Of a stretch of DNA of 64,000 bases, positions 41,739-52,156 are shown piece by piece. Location of the stretch: contig JAPMXV010000073.1 in assembly GCA_026936335.1 (NCBI GenBank), positions 62,001 to 126,000 on the forward strand. Reading direction: 5' to 3'. The notes under the pieces were generated by a model, which searched no databases, was not told the origin of the DNA, and was given only the letters and a program-made list of their open reading frames with translations. The DNA comes from Mantamonas sphyraenae (lineage: Eukaryota > CRuMs > Mantamonadidae). How positions within the stretch are numbered: position 1 is the stretch's first letter; every line of letters begins with the position of its first letter. A program made the translations under genes and the position numbers.

Positions 41739-43072
41739 TTAGCCCCGGAAAATGGATTCCCAGGAGTAGTCGTTGTACACCACCTTCCAGTCCTTGCGTG
41801 CCAGGGTGTACGACAGATCCTCGGCCAGTTGGCCCTCCACAAACCCACCCACGTAATCCAACACGCCGCGTTCGTCGTCTGCAAAGTCACTCGCGTACCA
41901 TTGGAAGATCTTGCTGAGGTAGACCTTGTGTTCGCGCAGGTCCACACGCACATTCTGCTCCTCGTTGCAAAACACACGTGCTGCCAGCTCCAGTTGCTCG
42001 TCCAGTTTGTCGGCCTCGTAGGCACGCAGCACAGGACACCCCACCACGCCGCAGTTGAGCGCAAAGTGGATGCGAGGGTCCATCGGTTCGATGCACAACG
42101 CGGCCGCCGCCTCGTCGTCGGAAAAGGTGGCACTGCGCAGACTGAACAACGGTGCCTTGTTGCCACGTAGGATGCCGTGTTCGATGTCATTCAGTGTGTA
42201 CTCGTGACCTCGGATCTCATAGGCAGGGCCCGCGAAAAAGCGCAGCCTTTGGAACGCGTTGCCCGGCGAACCGAGCTCCACCACCGCGTGCATCACAAGC
42301 AGGTTGTAAATGTTGATAAACAGACCCATCAGTTCGTGTCGTTCCAACGAGTGTGCGTTCACCTTTTGCAACTGCGAACACTCCATCACGTACCGTCGAA
42401 ACAGCGGCGATTGCTTCAATCCACCCAGGTCAATGTGTCGTTCAGACACCTGAAAGTCTTGCAGAAGCCTTCGCATGGTGTCCACCAGGGACACACACAG
42501 TGCCGGCACATCCTCCACCTCGCTGCGCCAGATCTTTTTCCGGTTCAGCACCGTTTCTGCCTTTTCGTCGTCCACCTGGAAACGGTACAGTGTGTCGTCG
42601 TCGCGGAACGGTGCACTCGAGTGCACGTGGTGCAGCATGTACGATCGCATCATAATCTGGCCCAGTTGCACGGCCTGTGCGCGCGTGGTGATTTCTTGCA
42701 GATTGGCAAGCATCCAATCCACTGCCTCGCGGCCCACAAAGCACTTGCGATGCACGCGCAGAAACACACGCCTGTTCTTCACTTCCACCCCTTTTTCAGG
42801 CTCTCGCATGCGCCACACCAAACTGTCCAGCAGCTGGGCATCCACTGCATCCGTCTCCACGCTCACTTCTCGCCACGATTCAGCCCACGCCTCGCTTCCC
42901 TCTTCCTCCTCCTCACCCTCCTCTCCAGCCCAATCCAACTCCCGTTCCATCTTCTCCCCCTCTACCCCTTCCTCGTCCTCGCTGTACGTCTTCCAGTCCC
43001 GTGCACGACCACTGTGTTCGTGGTACTCATTGTCCACACTGCTGTTCTCCTCGTTCACCATCATCACTGTGG

Positions 43073-43103
<31 letters not shown>

Positions 43104-45516
43104 GTCTGCGTTGTTGTTCTCATAATACTCGTCATTGTCATCGTCGTATAGCCCTTGCTCTTCGTTCTCCTCATCCACAACGTCCTCCACGTCGTCCCCT
43201 TCCTCCGGTGGTACGTACGTGTACACATACGTGACTTCGTCTTCCCCGTCGTCGGCCGTGGCATATCCATCGTCGCCACTGCTGCTCGACCCATCCTCCC
43301 GCTCCGTGGCATTTTCTCCCTCCTCGTCCTGCTCGTCGTCATCATCGTCTGGTAGTCCCACCCACCAAAAGGCTCTCTCCACATCGACACCCAGTTTGCA
43401 CACGTGTTCCTTGTCCTGTGCATCCACATGTGCCTGTAACCTGCGTCGCAGTGGCTTGTCGAAATCGTACCCGGAATACTCATCCAGCGCCTGCCGGAAG
43501 CACTCCAGCGCACGCGAGCGGTCCTCCATCATGAGATACACCTCACCCAGTTCGCACAAGGCATGGGGCATCAGGTACGTGTCAGCCTGCACCGCACCCT
43601 TGCTTCCTGCGTCCAATACCGCCTCGAAACACTCGCGTGCTAGAGTCAGCGCCTCCAGCTGCTTGAGCATCAAGCCTCGCATGTAGAGAATGCGTGCTTG
43701 GGCGTCGTCGTGCGCCTCGATGCGCACCACGAGGTCGTTGAATGTGTGTTGCAACCGAGTGCCCACAGCAGCCGCCACGGTGTCGTCCACCATGTCGACA
43801 GTGAAGCCAAACACGGTCAGTGCGTTGCTTTCCAGGTAGTTCAGTCCAGACCATGCCTCTTTGCTCTCCTGCAGACACGCCAAGACAATCAGCGTCCTCT
43901 CCTCCGTCAGCACACGGTTCATCTCGGACGAGGGTGGGGAAGATGATGATGACGATGACGATGATGACAAAGCTCCAGATGCATCCTTGGGCATGCTTTC
44001 CATCAGTGCCTGGAAGCGTGTGGCCTGTCTCAAGGCATACTGATCGTAGGAAAAGTGTTTGCGAGCCACACCTGCAATGCGGGAGTAGGCATGCAAGGCA
44101 GCGTGTGCGTCTCCCTGCATGAGATGGCAGTGGGCCAGTTGCATGAGAGCCCATGCCATGAACGATTGCGTGGTGTTTTCGTCCACAAAGCGTGTCAACA
44201 CCTTGGCTGCCTCTGCATACTCCAGGCGCAGGTAATGGCACCAGCCGCGTTCGGCAAGCGACGCCAGTTGGATTTGCAACACATCACCAGAGTCGCCATA
44301 CACGTCGATGAACAGGTCCAAGGCCTGTGAGATCTCGCCTGCCCGACGGTGCAGGTATCCGGCAAGGTACTTGAAGAGGGCACCGCGTGGGTATCGGTCC
44401 ACCATGTCTTTGTACAACAGTCTTGCTTGGGTGAGCTCGTTGGTGTAGAATGCATACACCCACAGCATGAGGAGGGAGGAAAACGCCCCACGCAAGCCGT
44501 CCTGGACCTCCATGCACTGCTTCAGCTTCGCCAGCCCACCCGCACGGTCGCTCTCAAACCCAATGCTCTTTAGCACCCACGCGAACGACGGAGGCACAAG
44601 CGACACGAAAAAGTGGAAGAACCCAACGCCAAAGCGGCTCCGTTGCAACAGATCCACAGCCCAAAACGCCTGCACCCCTCCCTCGTCCAAATGCGACAGT
44701 GCTGTGTGTACACCGTGTGAGTGGGCGGGTGAGAGAGTGTGTGTGTGTGGGAAGGAGCGGAGGAGCCACAGAACTGTACTCACTGGACGAGTCTTCCTCC
44801 TCAATGAGCGGCAGCAGGGTTGCCTCCCCTGCGTTGCTGTACGCTTTCCACGAGCGAGTGAGGTTGTATGCACCTGCATGGGAGGGGTTGTGAGCATGTG
44901 TGCGTGAGCATGTGTGTGTGTGTCAGCTCTGGTCATGATGGATATGGATGCTGGCATATCATCCTCGCTCACCTTTGGCAGGATTCCGCTGACGAAAGTG
45001 CAGGCCGGCAAACCAGAGATATATCTCCCCGTAGAGCAGCTGGGAGGCCCATTCACACAGCTGTTCCACACACCGTTCGCTCTCGTCACTCATGTTGCGC
45101 CCCCATGCCGAATCCTTTCGATTCTGTGTCTCCTTGGCCCCTGAGCTGCCGCCGCCACCAAAGAAGTCGAGGAACGAGGACGACGATGCCGCCCTGACCT
45201 TGCCCAGCACGCGTTCCAACTCGCTCAGCGCCTGCAACGCGTCATCCAACGATTCATGTGCCTGCTTGAGCCACCCTTCCTCCTCACTGTACACAGCCCA
45301 CAGCGTATGCACCTCTGCCAACTGGCTGAGACTCTGTGTGCGTCTCAACAGACCCACCAATTCAGTGTGGTGGTGATTTCCTGACACGTGTGCCCCTTCC
45401 ACCATTTCCTTTGTTTCCGCCTCCACCTGACCCACCATCTCTCTGGCATAGCCCTCTGCTCGGCGGAACTCCATGTTCCACAGCGCGTAGCACGCCTCTG
45501 TGCTCCAGTGTGCCAT
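41739..45516 (-). CDS. TTC39/IML2-like - DEP - DUF547 fusion protein
   Basis: Exons 45516-44973, 44873-44784, 44701-41739 (introns of 99 and 82 nt); 1198 aa. Residues 1 to about 590: TTC39/IML2 outer-membrane-type TPR protein (STEACYALWNMEFRRAEGYA; GAYNLTRSWKAYSNA; HLDEGGVQAFWAVDLL; GFFHFFVSLVPPSFAWVLKS; ALFKYLAGYLHRRAGEI). Middle: 200 residues of Asp/Glu-rich low complexity. Then a DEP domain (VFLRVHRKCFVGREAVDWM) and a C-terminal DUF547 (INIYNLLVMHAVVELGSP; FALNCGVVGCPVLRAY; LSKIFQWYASDF). TTC39 proteins act in lipid-droplet/mitochondrial inclusion clearance or lipid metabolism; DEP-DUF547 pairs occur in plant and protist signalling proteins. The fusion places both in one polypeptide and has one uninterrupted third exon, so it is not an annotation artefact. 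Confidence 0.85.
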
Positions 45517-45702
45517 CACAAAATGGTTGTGTGTGTGTGTGTGTATGTATGTATGTGTGTGTATGTGTGTGTATGCTATGTCTTTCCCTGTGCCGATGTC
45601 TTTCCAACTTTTTCCCCCCTGCGTTCGCCAAAAAGGTTTGCCACGACGACGACGCCGCGACGTCACATACAAAACAAACACCACCCACGGAGCAGGGAAA
45701 CA
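45517..45702. promoter_or_regulatory. Divergent promoter with GT-rich microsatellite
   Basis: 186 bp between the TTC39-like ATG (45516) and the acyl-CoA synthetase ATG (45703). Contains an alternating (GT)n/(GTAT)n tract at about 45528-45572 and a pyrimidine-rich TTTTTCCCCCC stretch. Confidence 0.4.
45528..45572. repeat. (GT)n/(TGTA)n microsatellite
   Basis: About 45 bp of alternating purine-pyrimidine repeat in the divergent promoter; potential Z-DNA-forming tract. Confidence 0.9.
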
Positions 45703-47874
45703 ATGATTGCATTGCATCGACTGGTGATTGCGTTTGTGCTGACGTACACAGTGTACGGCCTGTCGTGGCGTAGCACGACGGGGGCCGGTGAGATTCTGCT
45801 GCCGGTCATCCTTGTTTTCCAGGCCGCCTTGATTGTCCACAACCTGCTCAACGACACCCTGTTTGCTGCACACACGCGGTTCACACGTGGCTACAAGCAC
45901 CAGCCCTCGCGTCACCTTGCGTCGCACGCACACACGCTGGGAAGCCTGTTTCGTCGTCGTCGCTTGATCAACGGGTCGCGGCCTGCGTTCTGGCAGCCGA
46001 GTGCCAAGGCGACATGGAGCAAAGTGACGTGGGACCAATGGTACGACCAATCGTCGCGTGTGGCCAATGCCATGTTGGGCATGGGTGTGGAGCCTGGCGA
46101 CCGGGTGGCGATTTTGGCGCCCACAAGTGGCACGTGGGCCGTGGTGGACATGGCTGCCCAATTGATGGGCGCCGTGTCCTTTGGCATCTATCAACACCAG
46201 ACCAGTGCACAGATTACACAGCTGTTGGAGCACAGTGGGGCACGGGTGCTGTTTGTGGAGGGTCAGGAGGATTTGGATGCGGTTGTGGCGGCGGTGGCTG
46301 GCAACACGCAGTTGCTTGCGGTGGTGGTCATTCGGGACATGGAACTCAAGGTGGTGCGTGACCGCCTGCGTAACATGCACCCGGCGTTGTATGACTCGAG
46401 TGCGTTGTGGCATATGTTGAGGTCGTACCGTGGGGACATGCTCAGCCATGCCCCGATGGATGAGTATGTGTTGGAAGCCATGATTGAGAGCCAATCGTCC
46501 GACGACGTGGCTCTGTTTGTGTACACCAGTGGCACGACTGGGGAACCCAAGGCGGCGATGTTGACCCATGCCAGCATCCTTCAGTTCCTCACCTGTGCCA
46601 CCCATGTGATTGACACCTACGACGACGATTTGGCATACTCCTTCCTGCCCATGCCTCACGTCGCCGAGCGAGTGCTCTCCTTCTACGGACGCATCAGCAG
46701 CGGGATCACCACGGTGTACGCCTCCTCCACAGCCCATCTCCTGTCCGAACTCACCATCGTGCGACCCACCCTGTTTGGCTCCGTGCCACGGGTGTTGGAA
46801 AAGGCATACAACATGATGCACCTGAAGATCCAGGCGCGCGGACGGATCATTGCGGCGGCCTTCCAGTGGGCCGAATCCGTGGGGCGACGCTATGTGCAAA
46901 CACAGCAACGGCACGAGATGCCCTCGTTGTGGCTGGCCATCCAATACCTGTTGGCCAACCAGCTTGTGTTTCGTCAGCTTCGCAATGCGTTTGGCGGACG
47001 AGTGCGACGATACATTGTCGGGGCGGCGCCGACGGCCAAGGAGATGGTGGAGTTGTTTGTGGCAGCAGGCATCCCTGTGTACGAGGTGTATGGTATGACG
47101 GAAACATGTTCGGCCACACATGCCAACACGCCTGCGTTCACACGCATTGGCAGCGTGGGACGAGCGATCCCGGGCATCGAAACCAAGATTGAAACCGATG
47201 GGGAGATCTGCGTGCGCGGCGGCCAGTTGTTCCGCGGGTACTTTCGCAACGAAGAGGCCACACGGGCCACGTTGGACGACGACGGATGGTTGCACACGGG
47301 TGATTTGGGACGCATGGATGCCGATGGGGCGTTGACCATTCTCGGTCGACGCAAGGACGTGGTGATTCCCAGCACAGGCAAGAATGTGAATCCCAACGTC
47401 ATCGAACAGGCGGTCAAGGTGGCATGCCCACTTGTGTCCCATGTCGTTGTGTGTGGTGACGCACGACCGTTCCTCAGTGCCATTGTTGCCCCATCGCCCA
47501 TGGAGACCCTGGACTATGGTGTGGAGCATGGTGTGTTGTTGGACAGCAAACAGGTGGCCGTGCTGCAGAAGGAGCTGTTGCACAACGTCACCCTTCGTTC
47601 GCCCGCCCTCGACGATGCCATGGCCAATGTGGTGCAAACGCCGGGCTTCCGTGCCACCCTGCGTGACGCCGTCGCCCAGGCAAACCTCACCCTGGCCAAA
47701 CACGAACGTTTGGGTCGCATCCTCCTCCTGCCTCGTGACCTGTCCTTGGAACGGGGCGAAATGACTGCCACCATGAAGGTCAAACGCAACGTCGTCACAC
47801 AGGCCTTCCTCGACGACCTCGACGATCTCTACCACGGCCACGGCGACATGCTCATTGTGGTGGAAGACAAGTGA
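45703..47874 (+). CDS. Long-chain acyl-CoA synthetase
   Basis: 723 aa, single exon. N-terminal membrane anchor (LVIAFVLTYTVYGLSW; LLPVILVFQAALIVHNLL), then the AMP-forming domain: ATP-binding P-loop FVYTSGTTGEPKAAML, SFLPMPHVAER, GAAPTAKEMVELF, YGMTETCSATH, IETDGEICVRGGQLFRGYF, LHTGDLG, and hinge/A10 GRRKDVVIPSTGKNVNPN. Activates fatty acids to acyl-CoA at ER or peroxisome membranes. The motif order and length match ACSL rather than medium-chain enzymes. ATG chosen because it immediately precedes the membrane anchor; the frame upstream is non-coding promoter. Confidence 0.92.
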   Translation: MIALHRLVIAFVLTYTVYGLSWRSTTGAGEILLPVILVFQAALIVHNLLNDTLFAAHTRFTRGYKHQPSRHLASHAHTLGSLFRRRRLINGSRPAFWQPSAKATWSKVTWDQWYDQSSRVANAMLGMGVEPGDRVAILAPTSGTWAVVDMAAQLMGAVSFGIYQHQTSAQITQLLEHSGARVLFVEGQEDLDAVVAAVAGNTQLLAVVVIRDMELKVVRDRLRNMHPALYDSSALWHMLRSYRGDMLSHAPMDEYVLEAMIESQSSDDVALFVYTSGTTGEPKAAMLTHASILQFLTCATHVIDTYDDDLAYSFLPMPHVAERVLSFYGRISSGITTVYASSTAHLLSELTIVRPTLFGSVPRVLEKAYNMMHLKIQARGRIIAAAFQWAESVGRRYVQTQQRHEMPSLWLAIQYLLANQLVFRQLRNAFGGRVRRYIVGAAPTAKEMVELFVAAGIPVYEVYGMTETCSATHANTPAFTRIGSVGRAIPGIETKIETDGEICVRGGQLFRGYFRNEEATRATLDDDGWLHTGDLGRMDADGALTILGRRKDVVIPSTGKNVNPNVIEQAVKVACPLVSHVVVCGDARPFLSAIVAPSPMETLDYGVEHGVLLDSKQVAVLQKELLHNVTLRSPALDDAMANVVQTPGFRATLRDAVAQANLTLAKHERLGRILLLPRDLSLERGEMTATMKVKRNVVTQAFLDDLDDLYHGHGDMLIVVEDK

Positions 47875-48064
47875 TGATGAAATGGATGCAACGTACACAC
47901 AAAGTGTGTGTGGGAAAGGGGGGAAGGGGGGGGGGTGGGAATGTTGTGGGCTGAAAGGCTCTGCTTTCCATTTTCTGCTCCCTTCGCGTGCAAATTTTGG
48001 GTTGGGTGGTGTGTTTTTCTTCGTTTTGCGTTGATGGGTGCATGCTGTGCAATGGCTGGGCGGC

Positions 48065-48947
48065 TTAGCGCAGGGGCAGGTACTGGTTGCCAGCGGCACC
48101 GGCACGGCCGTGCTTCACCGGCGTGTAGGTGACGGAGAACTCGCCCAGGTAGTGGCCGGTCATCTCCGGCTTGATCTCCACGGTGCAGAAGCGGTTGCCA
48201 TTGTACACACCCACCACAGAGCCAATCATCTCGGGCACAATGATCATGTTGCGCAGATGACTGTGGGATGGCAATGAAATGCACACACGGGAGGAGGGAG
48301 GGAGGGGCGGGGGCAGACGGGGTTAGTGGTCTGTACGCATGCACGCGGCTACAAACACGCTCCAAACTCACGTCTTGACGGTGGCCGGCTTCTCAAACTC
48401 GGGGCACTCCTTCTTACTGTGGGGTGGGCGACACATGGGAGGCACAGATGTGTGTGTGTGTGGCTGCGTGAGCGTGTGCGCACGGGTTTTGGCGCGGCGG
48501 GCTGGGAGGAAAGGCGGTGCCACGAAAAATGCATGCGCGGCGGCAAACCTACGCCTTCCTCAGCTTCTTGATCAGAGCCATGGGCTTGCGGGTCATGCCA
48601 CGGTAGAATCGACGGCGCGCGCGAGCGTGCAGCAGCTCAATCAGCTGTGGGGTGGGATGTGTGAGCAGAGGGCGTGGTTTTTTGGGGGTGGGGCAATGAT
48701 GCCCGGGGGCGACCTTGGGCCAGGCACACGAGCCTTTGGCGACGTCGCAGGCGTGCGTGGGGGCATGTGGAGACACGGCACACGGGTGTGTGGACGCATG
48801 ACGGTGTGGCAACTCACATCCTTGGACTTGAGCTTGAGCAGGGCATCGAGTTCCACTCCACGGTAGGAGAACTTGCGGAAGGTGCGGCGACGCGGTTGGG
48901 CAGCTTCAGACTGTGGGGGCGAGCGGCAGGCGGGTCAGCAACACGTA

Positions 48948-48985
<38 letters not shown>

Positions 48986-49065
48986 ATGTCCACATGCACA
49001 TATGTGGACACACGTTGTGTCCCAAAAGGGCAATCAACGTGAGGCAAGAGAGCAGAACGAACCAT
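48065..49065 (-). CDS. RPS15: 40S ribosomal protein S15 (uS19), five exons
   Basis: Exons 49065-49063 (ATG only), 48910-48818, 48644-48553, 48416-48372, 48260-48065; 142 aa. Joins in order give [52 protein letters not shown] and [20 protein letters not shown], with the tail [21 protein letters not shown]. uS19 sits at the head of the 40S subunit near the decoding and tRNA sites. Four of five exons are certain from the protein; the first, a bare ATG followed by a GTTCGT donor, is inferred from the acceptor at 48911 and the need for a start, so it is the weakest part. This is the most intron-rich gene of the window. Confidence 0.88.
48951..48981. repeat. (CA)n microsatellite in S15 intron 1
   Basis: About 15 CA units on the plus strand, inside the first intron of the S15 gene. 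Confidence 0.9.
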
Positions 49066-49128
49066 GTTTTTGCTTTGCTTTTTTGGATGGGTTGGCGAGC
49101 GCAGGCGGGGGCAGCCTCCCACAATTGC

Positions 49129-49620
49129 ATGACTTCGACGCCGCTGCAGTTGGACATTGCCATCCAAGGGGAGGTGGTGGAGCGTGTGCGTGTGGAGGTA
49201 GGGGCGGATGCCACGGAGCTGCCGGCCGACAAAGACGATGCTCTGGACATGAACGGCCTGGTGGGCGAGGGCAGCGGCCTGGTGGCCGCCCTGGAGAAGC
49301 TCCACGACGACAGTATGGCCGTGTTTGCCACCCTCATCCAACAACAGGCCGGTGCAGACGGAGACGAGGATGCCATTGACGAGGAACGCTTCATGGAAGT
49401 GACCGAGGACGACCTGGAACAGGGCGAGGAGCAGGCAAACGCAGAGGCCTTTGTGGAAATCGACTCCATGGTGGATTCCTCCTCCGCCAGCAACGCAGGT
49501 GCCTCGGGCGCCGCCTCCGCCTCCACCGCCTCCTCCTCCGATGCAAAGAGGAAGAGTGACGACGAGGACGAAACACAGGGTGCAAGTGACCTCAAACGCG
49601 AGCGTGTGGACGAGGAATGA
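49129..49620 (+). CDS. Small acidic protein, possibly GON7-like
   Basis: 163 aa from the ATG at 49129 (an in-frame ATG at 49087 would add 14 residues but leaves only 21 bp to the S15 start). N-terminal beta-strand region (LQLDIAIQGEVVERVRVEVG), a helix (GLVAALEKLHDDSMAVFATLIQQQ), then acidic low complexity ending in KRERVDEE. The order, a strand, one amphipathic helix and an acidic disordered tail with a terminal basic patch, recalls the GON7 subunit of the KEOPS t6A-synthesis complex, but the sequence match is weak and I do not claim it. Confidence 0.6.
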   Translation: MTSTPLQLDIAIQGEVVERVRVEVGADATELPADKDDALDMNGLVGEGSGLVAALEKLHDDSMAVFATLIQQQAGADGDEDAIDEERFMEVTEDDLEQGEEQANAEAFVEIDSMVDSSSASNAGASGAASASTASSSDAKRKSDDEDETQGASDLKRERVDEE

Positions 49621-49650
49621 ATGGTCCAGTCCTCCGGCGAGTTTTCTCTG

Positions 49651-49672
49651 TGTGTGTGTGTGTGTGTGTGTG
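49651..49672. repeat. (GT)n microsatellite between convergent genes
   Basis: Eleven GT units just after the stop of the small acidic protein, likely in its 3' UTR. Confidence 0.85.
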
Positions 49673-49749
49673 TGAAAGGGGGAGAACGAAATGGGTGAGG
49701 GGGGTGAGGGGATTGCTTTCTGCATTGTTTGCCAATCCAATCGATGGAA

Positions 49750-51928
49750 TTACCAGCCGTCCGAATCGCTGCCGTCGCTCCACTCGTCGTCGTCGTCGCC
49801 GTCCGAATCCGAGTCGCTCATCTCCACCGCCTGACGGATGCTCATGGTCTTTGCCAGAATGGCTTCCACCGAAATCGCACCGTCGTTGGCCGGCTTCTTG
49901 TCTGCCAGCTGTCGTTCGTCCACACTCTTCAGGCTGATGCCCTGGCGAATGGAGTCGAGCAGATTCGTGCGCGGATCCGGCTCATACACCTTCTTCTCCA
50001 CCGGCGCCGCCTTCTTCAGGTTTGCTCCTGCTCGGATCTGGGACAACAGATCGCCACGTGCGTCCTGCTGCTTGGGTGCCTGCTGCTGCGGTGCTGCCTT
50101 CTTCAACTGCTTCCCTGCACGGATGCTGCTCAGCAGATCCGAACGTCCTCCAGACGCAGGCGGCGGCATCATGCCTCCACCACCGCCGTTGTTGCTGGGC
50201 GGAGGAGGGGGTGGTGCCGTGCCACCGCCGGTGCTCATGACCGGTGGCGGAGGAGGCGGAGGTGCTGTGCCTCCACCTCCACCCATCGCAGGCGGCGGAG
50301 GAGGAGGAGGAGGCGGTGCCGTGCCTCCGCCTCCACCCATGGTGGGTGCAGGCGGAGGAGGAGGCGGTGCCATCGTTGTCGTCTGCTGCTGCTGTTGCTG
50401 TTGAGGAGGGGGTGGCGGCGGTGCCACCACGTTGGTGTTCTGCACCTGTTGCACCTGTTGCACCTGTGTCGTCTGCTCGGGTGCCGGAGGAGGAGGCGCA
50501 TACTCCTCGGGTGCCGGAGGCGGCGGTGCATACTCCTCGGGTGCAGGAGGAGGAGGCGCATACTCGTCCTGCGCTGAAGGCGGCGGTGCATACTGCTGCT
50601 GCTGCTGCTGCTGCTGCACCTGCACCTGCTCAGTCTGCGCAGTGGGCGGCGGAGGAGGCATCTCATCCGTCATCACGGGTGGCAGATCCGAGGTAGGCGG
50701 AGGAGGGGGCATCTCGTCCATGGGCGGCGGAGCGTGCTGTTGCTCCTGAACCACCTGCTGCTGCTGGTGGTGGTGCTGTTGCTGCTCTTGTTGCGAAGGT
50801 GCAGAAGAACGGAACTCGGGCGGGGGTGCAAACATGCCCACACGCACCTTTTGCGGCAGGCGTCGCATACCCTGGGCTTCGGCGTCGGCCAACTTCTGCT
50901 GCAGGGCATCGTACGTCTTGTCCGCATCGGTCTCCTCCGTGCCTCCAAACTCGGAGCCCATGGCAGAGTACTTCTTGACCTTGACCTTGGCCACCTGTCG
51001 CTTCTCCGACTTCTTCTTCTTCTTGCGCTTGCGCTTCTTCTTCTTGTCCTTGATGGCCGACGCCCGTGCGTTCAGCTGCTGCTCCAGCCAGCTCTCAAAG
51101 AAGAAGTCCGGGTTCGAGTACAGCGTCTTTGAGGAGATCGTATTGCCCTCCTCGTCCGCCTCCCGAAACGTGTCCAGCACCTCCAGGCGAGGCAGCGGCA
51201 CAGAATTCGCGTACGACTCCTGCAGCGACTTGGGCAGCGTCGGACGCGACACCTCGTTCGTGCTCAGGCGCACCGCACGGTTCAGCGTCACTCCCGTGTG
51301 GTGGTATGCCGCAGGGTAGTTCTTGGCAATGCGCGGTTCGTCCTGTGTGCGAGTGTGTGTGTGTGTGTGTGTCTTTGTCAGCCTGGCTGCTGTCTCTGGC
51401 AATCGAGAGGGTTTTTTTCCCCGCTTGGGAATCCCCGAGCACAACGTCGGGTCCCCTGGCCTCCGTGAGGAGGTTATGAGGACAAATGCCACCGGCTGTG
51501 CATGGGTGGCATGCGTGCATGTCCCTCCATACGGTACAGGGAGTGTCTATGCGAGTGGCAAAGGCGTACGGGCAGACACAAGGGCGAAGCAAACGCGCGA
51601 GGCGTTTGCGTGACAAAGGAACGTGCGGGGGGGGCTGGGTTTGACATCCTGTGAATGACTGCGTGCTACATACCTTGGCAATGCCCGTGTTGAGGACCTC
51701 GAGACGTTGGTTGATGCTGCTGATGCGACCAGCAGTCTCTGCGCTGAGTTCAAAGATCTCGCCAAAGATGTTGCTGGCAATGTTGCTCAACTCGGCCAGC
51801 TGACCCAGCACGCCGGCCATGGCGGCCACCGAAGATGACTTGAGCACATTCTCCGGCTTCTCGTCGCTGTACAGCTCATGACGAGTGTACGCGTTGGCTC
51901 CTTCGACGGTGTCGAGAAAGAGCGGCAT
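49750..51928 (-). CDS. SCAR/WAVE actin nucleation-promoting factor with three WH2 motifs
   Basis: Exons 51928-51674 and 51342-49750 (intron 51673-51343, 331 nt); 615 aa. N-terminal SCAR homology domain (ANAYTRHELYSDEKPENVL; LAELSNIASNIFGEIFELS; RISSINQRL; SRPTLPKSLQESY; YSNPDFFFESWLEQQL) followed by a Lys-rich basic region, a long poly-Pro segment, then three consecutive WH2 motifs (LLSSIRAGKQLKK; LLSQIRAGANLKK; LLDSIRQGISLK), a connector helix (VEAILAKTMSIRQAVEMSDSD) and an acidic end with a terminal Trp (DDDDEWSDGSDSDGW). Activates Arp2/3 within the pentameric WAVE complex under Rac control. Animal and Dictyostelium SCAR have one WH2, so three is unusual. Confidence 0.92.
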
Positions 51929-52156
51929 CGAGGAAGGGTTTTGGTTTGGCAGGCACTCGCGTTGCGGCAGCAGACAATTGTTGAACAAACATGGAACCCT
52001 CACTCGCCCACTCACTCCTCCCCTCGCTCACTTTCCCATTCACTCACTCTTTCACTCACTCACACCTCTCACGCAGCAAGTGGGAAGGAGGTCAGCGGTT
52101 GACCTGCGCACTCTCCGCCACCGCAACGCACACACACGAAACACCGAAATCAAGTG
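51929..52156. promoter_or_regulatory. Divergent promoter, SCAR / PDI
   Basis: 228 bp between start codons; contains a run of CACTCACTC-type repeats (about 52005-52065) on the plus strand and an ACAATTGTTGAACAAACATGG segment. No TATA box seen. Confidence 0.4.

Noticed and set aside
45388-45702. Upstream extension of the acyl-CoA synthetase frame
   Set aside because: It translates the GT microsatellite (Val/Cys run) and overlaps the start of the divergent TTC39-like gene.
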